A stretch of 61,680 nucleotides of DNA from Xanthomonas cissicola (GTDB lineage Bacteria > Pseudomonadota > Gammaproteobacteria > Xanthomonadales > Xanthomonadaceae): positions 1 through 61,680 of the forward strand of contig NZ_VZPL01000028.1 of the NCBI RefSeq assembly GCF_008801575.1. The letters are read 5' to 3'. This document shows, one piece after another, positions 42,629 through 52,567 of the stretch. The notes below the pieces were generated by a model that worked only from the letters and a program-made list of their open reading frames with translations, was not told the origin of the DNA and did not search any database. Position 1 is the first letter of the stretch. Every line of letters begins with the position of its first letter. Both the position numbers and the translations under genes were made by a program.

Positions 42629-45600
42629 ATGAAGAATCACCGCACCGTCTCCACCCTGCCGGCGCGCAGCCTGTTGTGCTGCGCCCTGGCCACCTCGTTG
42701 TTCGCCACCACACCGGCCATGGCCCAGTCCAGTAACGCCACGTTGCGTGGCCAGGTCGCTTCCGCGCAGAACGGCAGCGAAGTCGTCGTCACAAACGTCG
42801 CCACCGGCTCGGTGCGACGCGCGCCGGTCAATGCGAACGGCAACTACACCATCGTCGGGCTGCAGCCGGGTACCTACAAGGTCGAATCCAACGGCATCAG
42901 CCGCACGGTGACCCTGTCGGTGGCCTCCAGCGCCACCGTCGATCTGGGCACCGAGACGGCCGCTGCGCCCGCAGGCGATGCGACCACGCTGGATACGGTG
43001 ACGGTCAGCGCGCCGATGATCCGCGACGTCAAGACCTCGGAGGTGGGCAACACCATCAGCGCGCGTCAGATCCAGCAATTGCCACAGGCCACGCGTAACT
43101 TCCTGGAGTTTGCCGATACCGTGCCGGGCATGGTGTTTCAGGTCGATGGCAACGGCAACACCAAGTTGCGCGGCGGTGCGTCCAATGCCAGTGCCGGCAA
43201 TCTGTACATCGATGGCGTGGGCCAGAAGAGCTACGTACGTAGCGGTGGCGTCGCCGGTCAAAGCGATACGCAGGGCAACCCGTTCCCGCAGCTGGCGATC
43301 GGCGAATACAAGGTCATTACTTCCAACTACAAGGCCGAGTACGGCCAGATCAGTGGCGCGGCGATTACCGCGGCCACCAAGTCGGGCACCAACGAGTTCC
43401 ACGGCGAAGCGTTCTATCGCTATACCGATCAGGATCTACGCGACAAGCGGCCCGACGAAGAAGCCAACGGCAAGATCGATTCGCAGACCAAGGAATACGG
43501 TTTCGCGCTCGGCGGGCCGATCATCCAGGATCGCATGCATTTCTTCGTTGCCTACGAAGGCAAGGAAAACGTGGCGCCCAAGAGCGTGCAGCCGAGTTCC
43601 GAGGCGGCGGCGTTCGTCAGCCAGCTGCCGGCCAACCTGGCCAGCCAGTATGGCCCGGCCAATATGCCGTTCGAAGAAGACCTGTTGTTCGGCAAGATCG
43701 ACTTCGAGCCCACCGATCGCGATCGCATCGAACTGAGCACGATCTACCGCGACGAGACCCAGACCGCCAACGTCGGCGGTACCAACACGCTCGCGCAGGC
43801 CACCGACAAGATCAACAAGGACAAGCGCACCAACCTGCGTTGGCAGCACAGTGCCGACAACTGGTTCAACGAGGTCATCGTCGGTACCGAAAATTCGGAG
43901 AACAACCCGACCCCGCGCACCCTGGGCAACGGCATCGTCTACACCTATTTCCAGCCGCGTTCCGGTTCCACCGATATCGATGAGCGCACGTTCCTCACCA
44001 CCGGTTCGGCTGGCGGCAAGAACGCGCAGCGCAAGAGCCAGAAGGGCTGGTTCATCCAGAACGATCTGACCTTCACCAGCTTCCAGTGGCATGGCGAACA
44101 CACCATCAAGATGGGTGTGAACTACAAGGACATCGAGCTCACCTCGCAGGATGCGGCGGCGTTGAATCCGCAGTTCAGCTATCGCGTCAGCAATGGCAGC
44201 ATTGACGCCACACCCTACCGCGTGGACTTCATAGCGCCCTACACCACGCCAGGCCAGCGCGCCACGGTGGTCTCCCCGTCCAAGCAGTACGGTATCTATC
44301 TGCAGGACGACTGGGCCGCCACCGACAAGTTGATGGTCAACATCGGCGTGCGCTGGGATTACGAAGACACTCCGGCCTACACCAACTTCGTCACCTCGCA
44401 GGCCTTCGTCGACGCGCTGTATGCCAACGACGCAGAAAATCCCGGCCAGCCTTGGGCCAACCGTCTGCTGCCCAGCGGCATCAACGTGGCCGACTACATC
44501 AGCACCGGCAACAACCGCAAGAACTTCAAGGATGCCTGGGCGCCGCGCTTCGGTTTCTCGTATGACATCTTCGGCGACGAAGCCGCCATCGTGCATGGCG
44601 GTGCCGCGCGCTCCTACGATCGCAACCTGTTCGAACAGTTGGCGCTGGAAACCAGCAAGGCGGCGCTGTCGCCGGTGGCGGTGTATTTCGAAAATCCGGC
44701 CACCGGCACCTGCTATCGCGCCGATCGCACCTGCGTGGCGTTCGACCCGCGCTATCTCAACGGCATCGATCAGCTCAACACCATTCCCGGTGTCGCTGGC
44801 AGCGCCGAGCTCTTCATGTTCAACAACAGCTCAAGACGCCGTACAGCGACCAGTACAGCATCGGCATCACCAACCAGGTGGGCGACTGGCTGACCGATGT
44901 GACCTTCCAGCGCATCCTGAGCTACGACGGTTTCGCGATGGGCTTGATCAACCGCTATCCGGATGGCTCCTACTTCCAGAACGGCAACGTGCCGTGGGGC
45001 GAGCCGGTACCGGGCTACCAGAACACCATCCTGGGCAGCAACGGCCTGGAGCAGCGCAACAGCCAGGTGCTGCTGTCGGCCGACAAGCCGTACACCAAGG
45101 AATCCGGTTGGGGCCTGACCTTGTCCTACACCCACACCAGCGCGCGCCAGAACCGCAACATCGATGAGCCTTACGGTTTCGACAAGGCCACCATCCGCGG
45201 CTATCCGTTCGTCAAATCCGATGCCGTGGCCGCGCATCGCTTCGTCGCTTCCGGCTCGATCGACGGCCCATGGGGCGTGACTTTCGGTGCCAAGCTGGTA
45301 TTGGCCACGCCCGAGCCGATCAACACGATCGCCTGCTTCGGCTTCACCGATCCCGATGGCGCGACGTGCCAGCAGGTCGGCGTCACCCCGCCGGGCAGCG
45401 GCAAGTTCCTGGTCGGTGGCGATATCTGGGGCTACCGCACAGTGGACTTCCAGGCCACCAAGGAGTTCACCGTGGCCGGCGACTTCAAGCTCAATGCACG
45501 TGTGAACCTGCTCAACGCGTTCAACTTCAAGAACTACAGTGCGTACGCCTACAACGGCTTCGGTAGCAATGGTCAGTTCGCTCCGGACATCGCCATCAAC

Positions 45601-45663
45601 ACCAGCGGCGAGATCAACTACGTGCCGCGCAGCGTCGTGCTGGAAATCGGCGCCAAGTTCTGA
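42629..45663 (+). pseudogene. Oar-like TonB-dependent receptor with a one-base deletion frameshift
   Basis: The gene opens with the same leader and signal peptide as its neighbour (MKNHRTVSTLPARSLLCCAL) and stays in frame to about 44828 (SAELFMFNN). It then runs into a shifted frame that stops at 44893. The frame one base off continues at once with LKTPYSDQYSIGITNQVGDW and ends at 45663 with VPRSVVLEIGAKF. The intact paralogue has LKTPYSDQYSLGL at this position, so one base (probably a C in a CC) is missing near 44826-44830. Corrected, the gene would encode 1011 residues, nearly equal to the paralogue's 1012. Most barrel strands downstream are lost, so the product should not insert in the outer membrane. 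Confidence 0.85.
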
Positions 45664-45705
45664 TGCGTGCCTTGCCACATGCGCCGGGACGGGCATGTGG
45701 TCTGT

Positions 45706-45731
45706 CGAACGGGGCCAACTGGCCCCGTTCG
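45706..45731 (+). terminator. Strong hairpin after the second receptor gene
   Basis: CGAACGGGGCC-AACT-GGCCCCGTTCG is an 11-bp perfect stem with a four-base loop, 43 bases after the receptor stop. It may terminate or pause transcription before the halogenase-like gene. Only a short T-containing stretch follows. Confidence 0.6.
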
Positions 45732-45768
45732 TGTGTCCGTCCGCCGTCTTGCTCAGGAATGCATCGAC

Positions 45769-47202
45769 ATGATTCCCGCTCCACTTCGCAACATCGTCAT
45801 TGTCGGCGGCGGCACCGTCGGTGTGGGCGAAGCCACCGTGCCGCACATCAAGGCCTTCAACAACCTGCTCGGCATCGATGAGGCCGAGTTCGTCCGCCAG
45901 ACCCAGGGCAGCTTCAAGCTCGGTATCGAGTTCGTCGACTGGCAACGCCCCGGCAATACGTACATGCATGGCTTCGGCACCCAGATCGGGCACCCGCTGG
46001 GGCTATTGCCGTTCCACCAATACTGGATCAAGCAACACGCGCGCGGTAAAGCGCAGCCGCTGGGGGCGTACACGCTCAACACCGTCGCGGCTGCGCGCGG
46101 CAAGTTCATGACCTCCGCCGGCGATGTGCCGGCCAACTCGCCGCTGGCCAACATCGCCTACGCATACCACTTCGATGCCACGCAGTACGCGCACTTTTTG
46201 CGGCGGTATTCGCAGCAGCGTGGCGTGACCCGCATCGAAGGGCTGGTCGAGCAGGTGCAGCTGCATCCGGAAAGCGGCCATGTGCAATCGCTGCAGCTGG
46301 CCTCCGGGCAGGTGGTGCATGGCGACTTGTTCATCGACTGCTCCGGCTTCGGTGGGCTGCTGATCGAGCAAGCGCTGCACACCGGCTATCACGATTTCAC
46401 CCATTGGCTGCCGTGCGATCGCGCGCTGGCGGTGCCCTGCGAAAAAGTGGGCCCACCGGCGCCGTACACGCGCTCCACCGCGCGCGCAGCCGGCTGGCAG
46501 TGGCGCATTCCGCTGCAGCACCGCACCGGCAACGGCTATGTGTATTGCAGCGCGCACATCAGCGACGACGAAGCTGCCGCAACGCTGCTGGCCAACCTGG
46601 ACGGCAAGCCGCTGGCCGACCCGCGCTCGCTGCGCTTCACCACCGGGCGGCGCAAGCAGTGCTGGAACCGCAATGTCGTCGCGCTGGGCCTGGCCAGCGG
46701 ATTTCTGGAGCCGCTGGAATCGACCAGCATCCATCTGATCCAGTCCGGCATTTCCAAGTTGCTGGAGCTGTTTCCGCGCGAGGGCATCAGCCCGGTGCTG
46801 GTGCAGCGCTACAACGACCGGCTGGCATTCGAGTTCGACCGCATCCGCGACTTTCTGCTGCTGCACTACCACGCCACCGAACGCGACGACAGCGCGTTCT
46901 GGCGGCATTGCCGCCACATGCCGATCACCCCCGAGTTGCAGGCCACGCTGGACCTGTTCCGCGACAGCGGTCGCTTCTACCGCAACGCCGAAGAGATGTT
47001 CGCCGAGATCAGCTGGGTGCAGGTACTGGTGGGCCAGGGCATCCTGCCGCAGGGGTATCACCCGCTGGTGGACCAGGTGCCCGACCGCGACGCCGAAGGC
47101 TTTCTGGCCAGCGTGGCGCAAACCATTTCGCACTGCGTGGATGTGATGCCGAGCCACCAGCAATTCATCGACCGCTATTGCAAGGCAGCGACGTTGCCGT
47201 AA
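45769..47202 (+). pseudogene. Tryptophan-halogenase-like flavoprotein missing its FAD-binding Gly motif
   Basis: A 477-codon open frame of the flavin-dependent tryptophan halogenase family. It begins MIPAPLRNIVIVGGG and then jumps to TVGVGEATVPHIKAF. Family members have about 33 more residues between them, with the GGGTAGW loop and the first Rossmann helix and second strand. Downstream motifs are normal: GSFKLGIEFVDW with the active Lys, DLFIDCSGFGGLL, GWQWRIPL (the family W-x-W-x-I-P). A GGCACC repeat at the junction (45811-45816) is consistent with deletion between short direct repeats. FAD binding is probably lost. The frame is otherwise open, so this is called pseudogene with reservation; expression of a stable fold is possible. 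Confidence 0.7.
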
Positions 47203-47604
47203 GTGCCTTTTTGCCCTGCGCTTGAGCTGATGCTGAGGGTGGCAGTGACGGATGGCCGATTACGGATGCGGAGATCGAAGCATGCGCTACCGGCACAGTC
47301 CGCTCTGACGTCCAGGCGATGCATGCTCGCCTGGTGCAGCCAATAACGCGCCATCCACTGCCACCACGCGGCCAGCCATTGCCCTCGGTCGCCGCGACAT
47401 GCGACGTGACGGCCAAAAAAAGGATCGGGCACGAGGCGCGATCCCTTCGAAAACCGGGACACGCCCGGTGGACAATGAGTGACACAGCTTCCGACTGACA
47501 TCGGACGCCGGCATGTTAACGAGGCTTTCACGTTAAAGCAATGCTTTAATTGTTGCCGCATAAGCCATTGATTTGTTTTGGAGCCAACGGCTGTTATAGC
47601 GAGA
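47203..47604. other. Intergenic region between the halogenase-like gene and pyrF
   Basis: 402 bases between convergent genes. It contains the minus-strand terminator at 47415-47444 and no supported gene. Open frames here show no domain pattern. Confidence 0.6.
47415..47444 (-). terminator. Rho-independent terminator, minus strand
   Basis: On the minus strand GGATCG and CGATCC form a 6-bp stem around 11 bases (with a possible inner GC pair), followed directly by seven T. It lies 160 bases downstream of the pyrF stop and likely ends the acid-phosphatase/pyrF transcript. Confidence 0.6.
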
Positions 47605-48336
47605 TTAGTCTCCGTTCTGCATCAGTGCCGCGCGGATCTCCGCCTGGATGGCGTCAGCCGCCGCTGCAGGGTCGCTCGCCAGGCGGATCGGGCGGCCAAC
47701 GACGATCGCATCGGCGCCGTCGGTGAATGCCTGCGCCACGCCGACCGTGCGTTGCTGGTCGTCGCCGACCGGGCCGCCGGGGCGGATGCCGGGGCAGACG
47801 ATCGAAAAGTCCGGACCGGTGGCACGGCGGATCGGGCCGGCTTCCTGCCCGGAAGCGATCACGCCATCGATCCCGGCGGCCTGTGCGGCCAGCGCGCGCT
47901 CCACCACCACGTCCACCGGTTCGCGGTCGATGCCCATTGCCGCCAGGTCCGGGCGGCCCATCGACGTCAGCACCGTGACCGCCAGCAGGCGCATGTCGCC
48001 GTGGTTGGCTTCGGCGGCAGCCTGCAGCATGCCGGCGTGCCAGCCGTGCACGGTGCAATAGCTCACCGGCCACTGCGCCAGGCGGCGAATCGTGCCGGCC
48101 ACGGTGGCAGGAATGTCGAAGAACTTGAGGTCCACGAACACGCGCTTGTCGCGCTTGGCCAGCGCATCGAGCACGTGGAAGTACTCGCCCGATGCCAGCA
48201 GCTCCATGCCGATCTTGTAGAACGACACCGAATCGCCGAGCCGGTCCACCCAGGCGATTGCTTGGTCGTGGCTGGGCACATCCAGCGCGAAGATCAGCCG
48301 CTCATGCGCGGCCAGCGGCAATGGCGCGCGGCTCAT
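47605..48336 (-). CDS. pyrF: Orotidine 5'-phosphate decarboxylase
   Basis: A 243-residue enzyme that converts OMP to UMP in pyrimidine synthesis. Signature segments are [36 protein letters not shown] (catalytic Asp-Lys-Asp region) and [17 protein letters not shown] (phosphate-binding loop). The length is normal. The ATG at 48336 overlaps the stop of the acid phosphatase gene by ATGA, so both are co-transcribed. Confidence 0.96.
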   Translation of the reverse strand: MSRAPLPLAAHERLIFALDVPSHDQAIAWVDRLGDSVSFYKIGMELLASGEYFHVLDALAKRDKRVFVDLKFFDIPATVAGTIRRLAQWPVSYCTVHGWHAGMLQAAAEANHGDMRLLAVTVLTSMGRPDLAAMGIDREPVDVVVERALAAQAAGIDGVIASGQEAGPIRRATGPDFSIVCPGIRPGGPVGDDQQRTVGVAQAFTDGADAIVVGRPIRLASDPAAAADAIQAEIRAALMQNGD

Positions 48337-49283
48337 CGGGCCACCTCCAGCGCAGCGCGCTTGGCGTCGTGGCGCGTTTGCCAGGGTTGCGCGTAGTCGT
48401 TATTGAACTGCGCCGGCTCCCAGCCGCCGTAGCTGGGGTTGGGCAGCATCCACCAGCGTTCGCCGAACCAGTCGTGGTACTGCTGCAACAACGCACCGCG
48501 TGCCTGGCCGGTGTTGGCGGTGACCTGCACGAAGTCGCCCAGCTGGTCGCCGAACTGCATCAGCACGCGGTACTTCTGTCCGGCCAGCTGGCGGCGGCAG
48601 TTCTTTTCGCTGCCGTTCTGCTCGCAGCCGGGCACCACCGTGCCCAGGCCGAGAAAGACGCTGTCGTCGGCCACCGGCAGGCCCACGCTGCGCAGATTGG
48701 CCAAGGTGGCGTCCTTCAGGTGCACCGCACGATTGGAAATGTAGATCAGGGTGATGCCGCGGGCATTGGCGGCCTTGGCGAAATCCACCACGCCGGGGAT
48801 GGCGGTGGCCTTCTTCTCGGCCACCCACTGGTCCCAGCTCAACTCGTCGTATTCCTTGCCATCGCGCAGCAGGCGCGCCTGGTATGGCGAGTTGTCCAGC
48901 ACGGTCTCATCCACATCCAGCACCACCGCCGGCTTCAGGCCGGTGGCGGCATTGCCGCGTTCTTCCGGCACCAGCGCGTCCCAGTTGGGCTGCTTGAGCG
49001 CGTTATCGAGCTTGTCGGCAGCGGCGCGGTAGGTCTGCTCGGCCACGGCGCGGTATTCCTCCGAGCGCTGCATCCACAGCACCGCATTGAGGTTGTCGTC
49101 GCCGGCCGGTGTGGTGGTGGACGACGTTGCGGCCTTGCTGGCCGCAGCGCTGGCGTCGGCATTGGCAGTTGCGGTGGCGTCCTGCGCGTGCGGGGCTGGC
49201 TGCGTGTCGGCAGGCTTGCAGGCGCTCAGGGCCAGCGCGGTGCAGGCGATGAGGGACAACGGTGCGTAAAGCGAGGGGCGCAT
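48333..49283 (-). CDS. HAD-superfamily acid phosphatase lipoprotein (e(P4)-like)
   Basis: A 316-residue exported phosphatase. The lipoprotein signal ends LALSAC (Cys near residue 22); an Ala/Thr/Ser-rich linker follows to about residue 65. The catalytic DxDxT motif is in [29 protein letters not shown] carries motif [10 protein letters not shown] carries the acidic motif III/IV. This fits the class C acid phosphatases (lipoprotein e(P4)), which dephosphorylate nucleotides outside the cytoplasm for uptake. Coupling to pyrF supports a nucleotide-salvage link. Confidence 0.9.
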   Translation of the reverse strand: MRPSLYAPLSLIACTALALSACKPADTQPAPHAQDATATANADASAAASKAATSSTTTPAGDDNLNAVLWMQRSEEYRAVAEQTYRAAADKLDNALKQPNWDALVPEERGNAATGLKPAVVLDVDETVLDNSPYQARLLRDGKEYDELSWDQWVAEKKATAIPGVVDFAKAANARGITLIYISNRAVHLKDATLANLRSVGLPVADDSVFLGLGTVVPGCEQNGSEKNCRRQLAGQKYRVLMQFGDQLGDFVQVTANTGQARGALLQQYHDWFGERWWMLPNPSYGGWEPAQFNNDYAQPWQTRHDAKRAALEVAR

Positions 49284-49619
49284 GGCATCCACCGGGACAG
49301 GATCGGCAATAAAGCCTGCGATTTTAGCCGGTTCGCGTCGCATCGCTCGCGCTGGCCGATGGCAGCGCCATTGGAATGACAGAGGCGTACGGATGACGGC
49401 CGCCGCGATGCCGCTCGTCCAGCTGCTTGGCTGCATCGGCGTCCCCACGATTGCAGGTCTGTGCCTGTGCCCGTCCCCGGATGCACAGACCCGTTGCCGG
49501 CGCGCGACGCTGACACGCGCGATACCGTCGATGACGTCGGCCAGCTTGCATGGCGTCGCAGCGGAAGAACGCCGGCAGCGGATCGGCATATCCTTGTGCT
49601 GATTGCCCCGGAGCCACCC

Positions 49620-50288
49620 ATGACAGAGACCTCGCCCCCGCCCGTCCTCGACACCGCCCAGGCCCGCGTGCTCGGCTGCTTGATCGAAAAAGAGGCCACC
49701 ACGCCAGACGCGTACCCCCTCACCGTCAATGCCGCGCAGGTGGCCGCCAACCAGAAAACCGCGCGCGAGCCGGTGTTGAATCTGCAGACTGGCGTGGTGC
49801 ACCACGCGCTGCGCCAGCTGGAAACCCTGGGCCTGGTGCGCCAGCAGTTTTCTTCGCGTGCCGAGCGTTACGAACACCGCCTGGGCAGCGTGCTGGATCT
49901 GACCCGCCAGCAAGTCGCACTGATCGGCCTGCTGTTGTTACGCGGCGCGCAGACGCTGGGCGAACTGTACGCACGTAGCGAGCGGCTGGCGCGTTTCAAC
50001 GACGCCGACGACATGCGCCATCACCTGGATCGGCTGATCCAGCGTGGCCTGGCCGCGCAACTGCCGCGCGCCAGCGGTCAGCGCGAAGATCGCTACGCGC
50101 ATCTGCTCAGCGGCGAACTGGATGTGGAGGCGCTGCAGGCCGCCGCCGCGCGAGCGGCACCGAGCGCGCGCAGCGGCAGCGACACCAGCGACCTGGAAGC
50201 GCGCATGCAGGCACTGGAAGCGACGGTCGTCGAACTGCAGGAAGCGCTCGCGGCGGTACAGGCGCGGCTGGACGCAGCTGGCGCCTGA
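49620..50288 (+). CDS. yceH: YceH family (DUF480) protein
   Basis: A 222-residue protein with the DUF480 pattern: [59 protein letters not shown], and [20 protein letters not shown]. It folds as two winged helices, with a C-terminal coiled coil at about residues 190-222 ([20 protein letters not shown]). The molecular role is unknown. The ATG at 49620 follows GGAG and starts directly before the domain. Confidence 0.9.
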   Translation: MTETSPPPVLDTAQARVLGCLIEKEATTPDAYPLTVNAAQVAANQKTAREPVLNLQTGVVHHALRQLETLGLVRQQFSSRAERYEHRLGSVLDLTRQQVALIGLLLLRGAQTLGELYARSERLARFNDADDMRHHLDRLIQRGLAAQLPRASGQREDRYAHLLSGELDVEALQAAAARAAPSARSGSDTSDLEARMQALEATVVELQEALAAVQARLDAAGA

Positions 50289-50366
50289 TCGATCGGCAGC
50301 ACCCGCCGACGGCTGCAATGGCAGCGCGGCAGGTGTGCTGCAGCATCGGCGCCTGTTGCCTTTGGA

Positions 50367-50386
50367 GATCCGGCCGTTGCCGGATC
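50367..50386. terminator. Hairpin between convergent genes
   Basis: GATCCGGC-CGTT-GCCGGATC, an 8-bp perfect stem with a four-base loop, lies between convergent yceH and the DUF4272 gene and may serve both. No T-run is present on either side. Confidence 0.5.
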
Positions 50387-50564
50387 ACAAACATGCGCCA
50401 CCGCACGCAGAGGCATGCGGCATCGCCCGCCAGATCCACACTGCCTTGTCGCCCGGCTGCACCGTGTCAGTCTGTGCACGTGCCGGATGGATGCACCGGC
50501 AAGTCCCCCGCGTCCGTGCAACAGCACTGTCCGCGCTCGAACGCCGGGGCGGGGCACGCCAGCG

Positions 50565-51599
50565 TCAGGTCGGCGTATCCACCTCGTCCCACTCGGCATC
50601 TTCGAAGTGCAGTAGCCAATTGAGCGCGTAATGCCGCTCATACACCACGCCCGGCACGATGCCGGCGGGTACCGGCTGAGCGGATTGGCCGGCCTGGCGG
50701 ACCGCCCAGTGCAGGCGCAGGTGGCGGTCCAGCATGTCGAGCAACTCGGGGAGCGGGCGTCGTGCCACCGTCGGGCGCTCGGCGGCTTGCGCGTTGTCCA
50801 GCGCGCGCTGTGCAACCAGGGGCACCTCGCACAGGACGGTGGGTTCCGGCAATGTGTCGGCCAGCCCCAAGGCCCATTGCAGCACGGCCAGGCTTTCGTA
50901 GCGCCAGCCGAAGTTGGCCAGCGCCTGCGCCTCCGGCGCTGCCTGGGCAAAGAAGGCGCGCTCCTGCGGCGACAGCGCCGCGGCCACGCCGGGAAGGCGC
51001 GTCTCCACCTCGTCCAGCGATGGCGGCGTATCGCCTGCTGCCAGGATCTCTGCACGCAGCGCCACCGCAAACAACGCCAGCATGCGCCCACTGACAACTG
51101 CCGCATCGCGCACGCGTGCTTCGGCCTCGCCGGGCACCGGCGGCAGACTGGGCGGCACGCGGATGCCTTGCGCGGTCAGCAGGGAACGTTGCTGCGCGCG
51201 CCGCTGCAACGCATCGGGCGGATACGGCACCTGCGCATCGTCGTCGATCGCCGGCTCGCCCTGGCTGATCAGCACCCGCCCATGCGGGTCGCGCACGCTG
51301 CCATCGGCCAGGAAACACACCGCATTGGCCTGCTCGGCCCACTGCGCCAGCGCGCCGAACTCCCCATCGTCGACCTGGAAGCTGAAATGCTGCCGCACCC
51401 GCTGCACATGCCGCATCAGGTGATAGCGCGATTGCGTCATCTGCCCATCGCCGGCCTGATTCACGTAGCCGACAAAGCCATGCAAGTGATCGACCAACGC
51501 CGGATCGGCATGGTCGCGGTGCTGCACGGCAGCCTGCGGCAGAAAGTCCGGCCACAGCGGCGTGCGCAGCGTGGAATAAGCATTGACCACCAGTGACAT
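50565..51599 (-). CDS. DUF4272 domain protein
   Basis: A 344-residue protein. The region ALQRRAQQRSLLTAQGIRVP and later FFAQAAPEAQALANFGWRYE SLAVLQWALGL match DUF4272, which is found in many Gram-negative bacteria without a known function. The N-terminal 110 residues (MSLVVNAYSTLR to VCFLADGS) are a separate unassigned part. The C-terminus EWDEVDTPT is typical. The start at 51599 was chosen over an in-frame start at 51680. It is monocistronic. Confidence 0.82.
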   Translation of the reverse strand: MSLVVNAYSTLRTPLWPDFLPQAAVQHRDHADPALVDHLHGFVGYVNQAGDGQMTQSRYHLMRHVQRVRQHFSFQVDDGEFGALAQWAEQANAVCFLADGSVRDPHGRVLISQGEPAIDDDAQVPYPPDALQRRAQQRSLLTAQGIRVPPSLPPVPGEAEARVRDAAVVSGRMLALFAVALRAEILAAGDTPPSLDEVETRLPGVAAALSPQERAFFAQAAPEAQALANFGWRYESLAVLQWALGLADTLPEPTVLCEVPLVAQRALDNAQAAERPTVARRPLPELLDMLDRHLRLHWAVRQAGQSAQPVPAGIVPGVVYERHYALNWLLHFEDAEWDEVDTPT

Positions 51600-51935
51600 G
51601 CAAGCATCCTTCGGAGAGCAACCAACTACCCGATTATGCGTCCGCGCGGTGATGCGCTGTGTCGACCAGAGCCGATGCAAGCACCCGCCTCAGCAACAGA
51701 AGCGGCTGGCAAAACGTGCCAAGTCTGGTCCGGAGCATGAACGGCGCGCAGGGCGCGGAGCGTGGATGGATGTGGATGTGGACGCGCAGTGCCCAGCAAT
51801 GGCGACGCCCGCCCGACGGCACGCACCGTCGTTGCAGGCGCCCCGTTCCAAGCACGCCCTGCGCATCGACGCTGCAGCTACTTACGCAGACTGCCGGTCG
51901 CGCTGCCCGTTGAATCGGTGCGTCAAGCCTGCTGC
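51600..51935. other. Intergenic region between the DUF4272 and GNAT genes
   Basis: 336 bases with no supported gene, RNA or clear hairpin. The short open frames are arginine-rich out-of-frame artefacts. Confidence 0.55.
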
Positions 51936-52490
51936 TCAACCCGCCCTGCCCACAGGCCCAAGATCGATCGCGTAATACAGCACTGGCGCGGTTTCCGGGC
52001 TCAATACACGCAGGCCCTGCTGCTGCAGTCCGAGCTTTTCCAGCGCACGGATCGATTCGGCATTGTCCGGCGAGACGATCGCGCACAGCTGCGACAAGCC
52101 CAGCACGTCGCGGGCATAATCCAGCACCGCGCGGCCGGCTTCGGTGACATAGCCCTTGCCGCGATATGCAGGCAACAGCGCAAAACCAAGGTGCGGCACC
52201 GGCAAGGTCTCGCGACACAACAAGCCCAGCGTGCCGATAAACGCGGCGTCCTCGCGCATCTCCACCGCCCAATGCGCAAACCCATACCGCGCGTGATGTG
52301 CCTGCGCCCATTCGCATAGATGCGCGCGCGCCTGCTCGCGCGTGCGGATGCCGCGGTCGTTGATACCGGCGATAAAGCCAGGGTCGTTGACCAGCTCCAA
52401 CATCGCACCGGCATCGCGCTCGGGGTCGAGCGTGCGCAAGCGTAGTCGCGGGGTTTGGATCACAACGGTCACGGCACACTCCGGCATCAT
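51936..52490 (-). CDS. GNAT-family N-acetyltransferase (RimJ/RimL type)
   Basis: A 184-residue acetyltransferase. Family blocks are LRLRTLDPERDAGAMLELVN, LGFALLPAYRGKGYVTEAG (acetyl-CoA pyrophosphate-binding R/Q-x-x-G-x-G/A) and AIVSPDNAESIRALEKLG. It likely acetylates a protein N-terminus or small amine; the substrate is unknown. The start at 52490 is MMPECAVT; a GTG at about 52472 (VTVVIQ) is an alternative start. It lies downstream of, and in the same direction as, rep. Confidence 0.86.
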   Translation of the reverse strand: MMPECAVTVVIQTPRLRLRTLDPERDAGAMLELVNDPGFIAGINDRGIRTREQARAHLCEWAQAHHARYGFAHWAVEMREDAAFIGTLGLLCRETLPVPHLGFALLPAYRGKGYVTEAGRAVLDYARDVLGLSQLCAIVSPDNAESIRALEKLGLQQQGLRVLSPETAPVLYYAIDLGPVGRAG

Positions 52491-52567
52491 GAAAAACCAG
52501 ACTGCCGTGCCGGCGCGTCACTGGCAAGCGATGAGCGGCAGGTGCGCGTGCTACGGCGCACTGCGCA

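Noticed and set aside
44820..44895. Programmed frameshift in the second Oar-like receptor
   Set aside because: No slippery sequence or downstream pseudoknot was seen, and the intact paralogue needs no shift.
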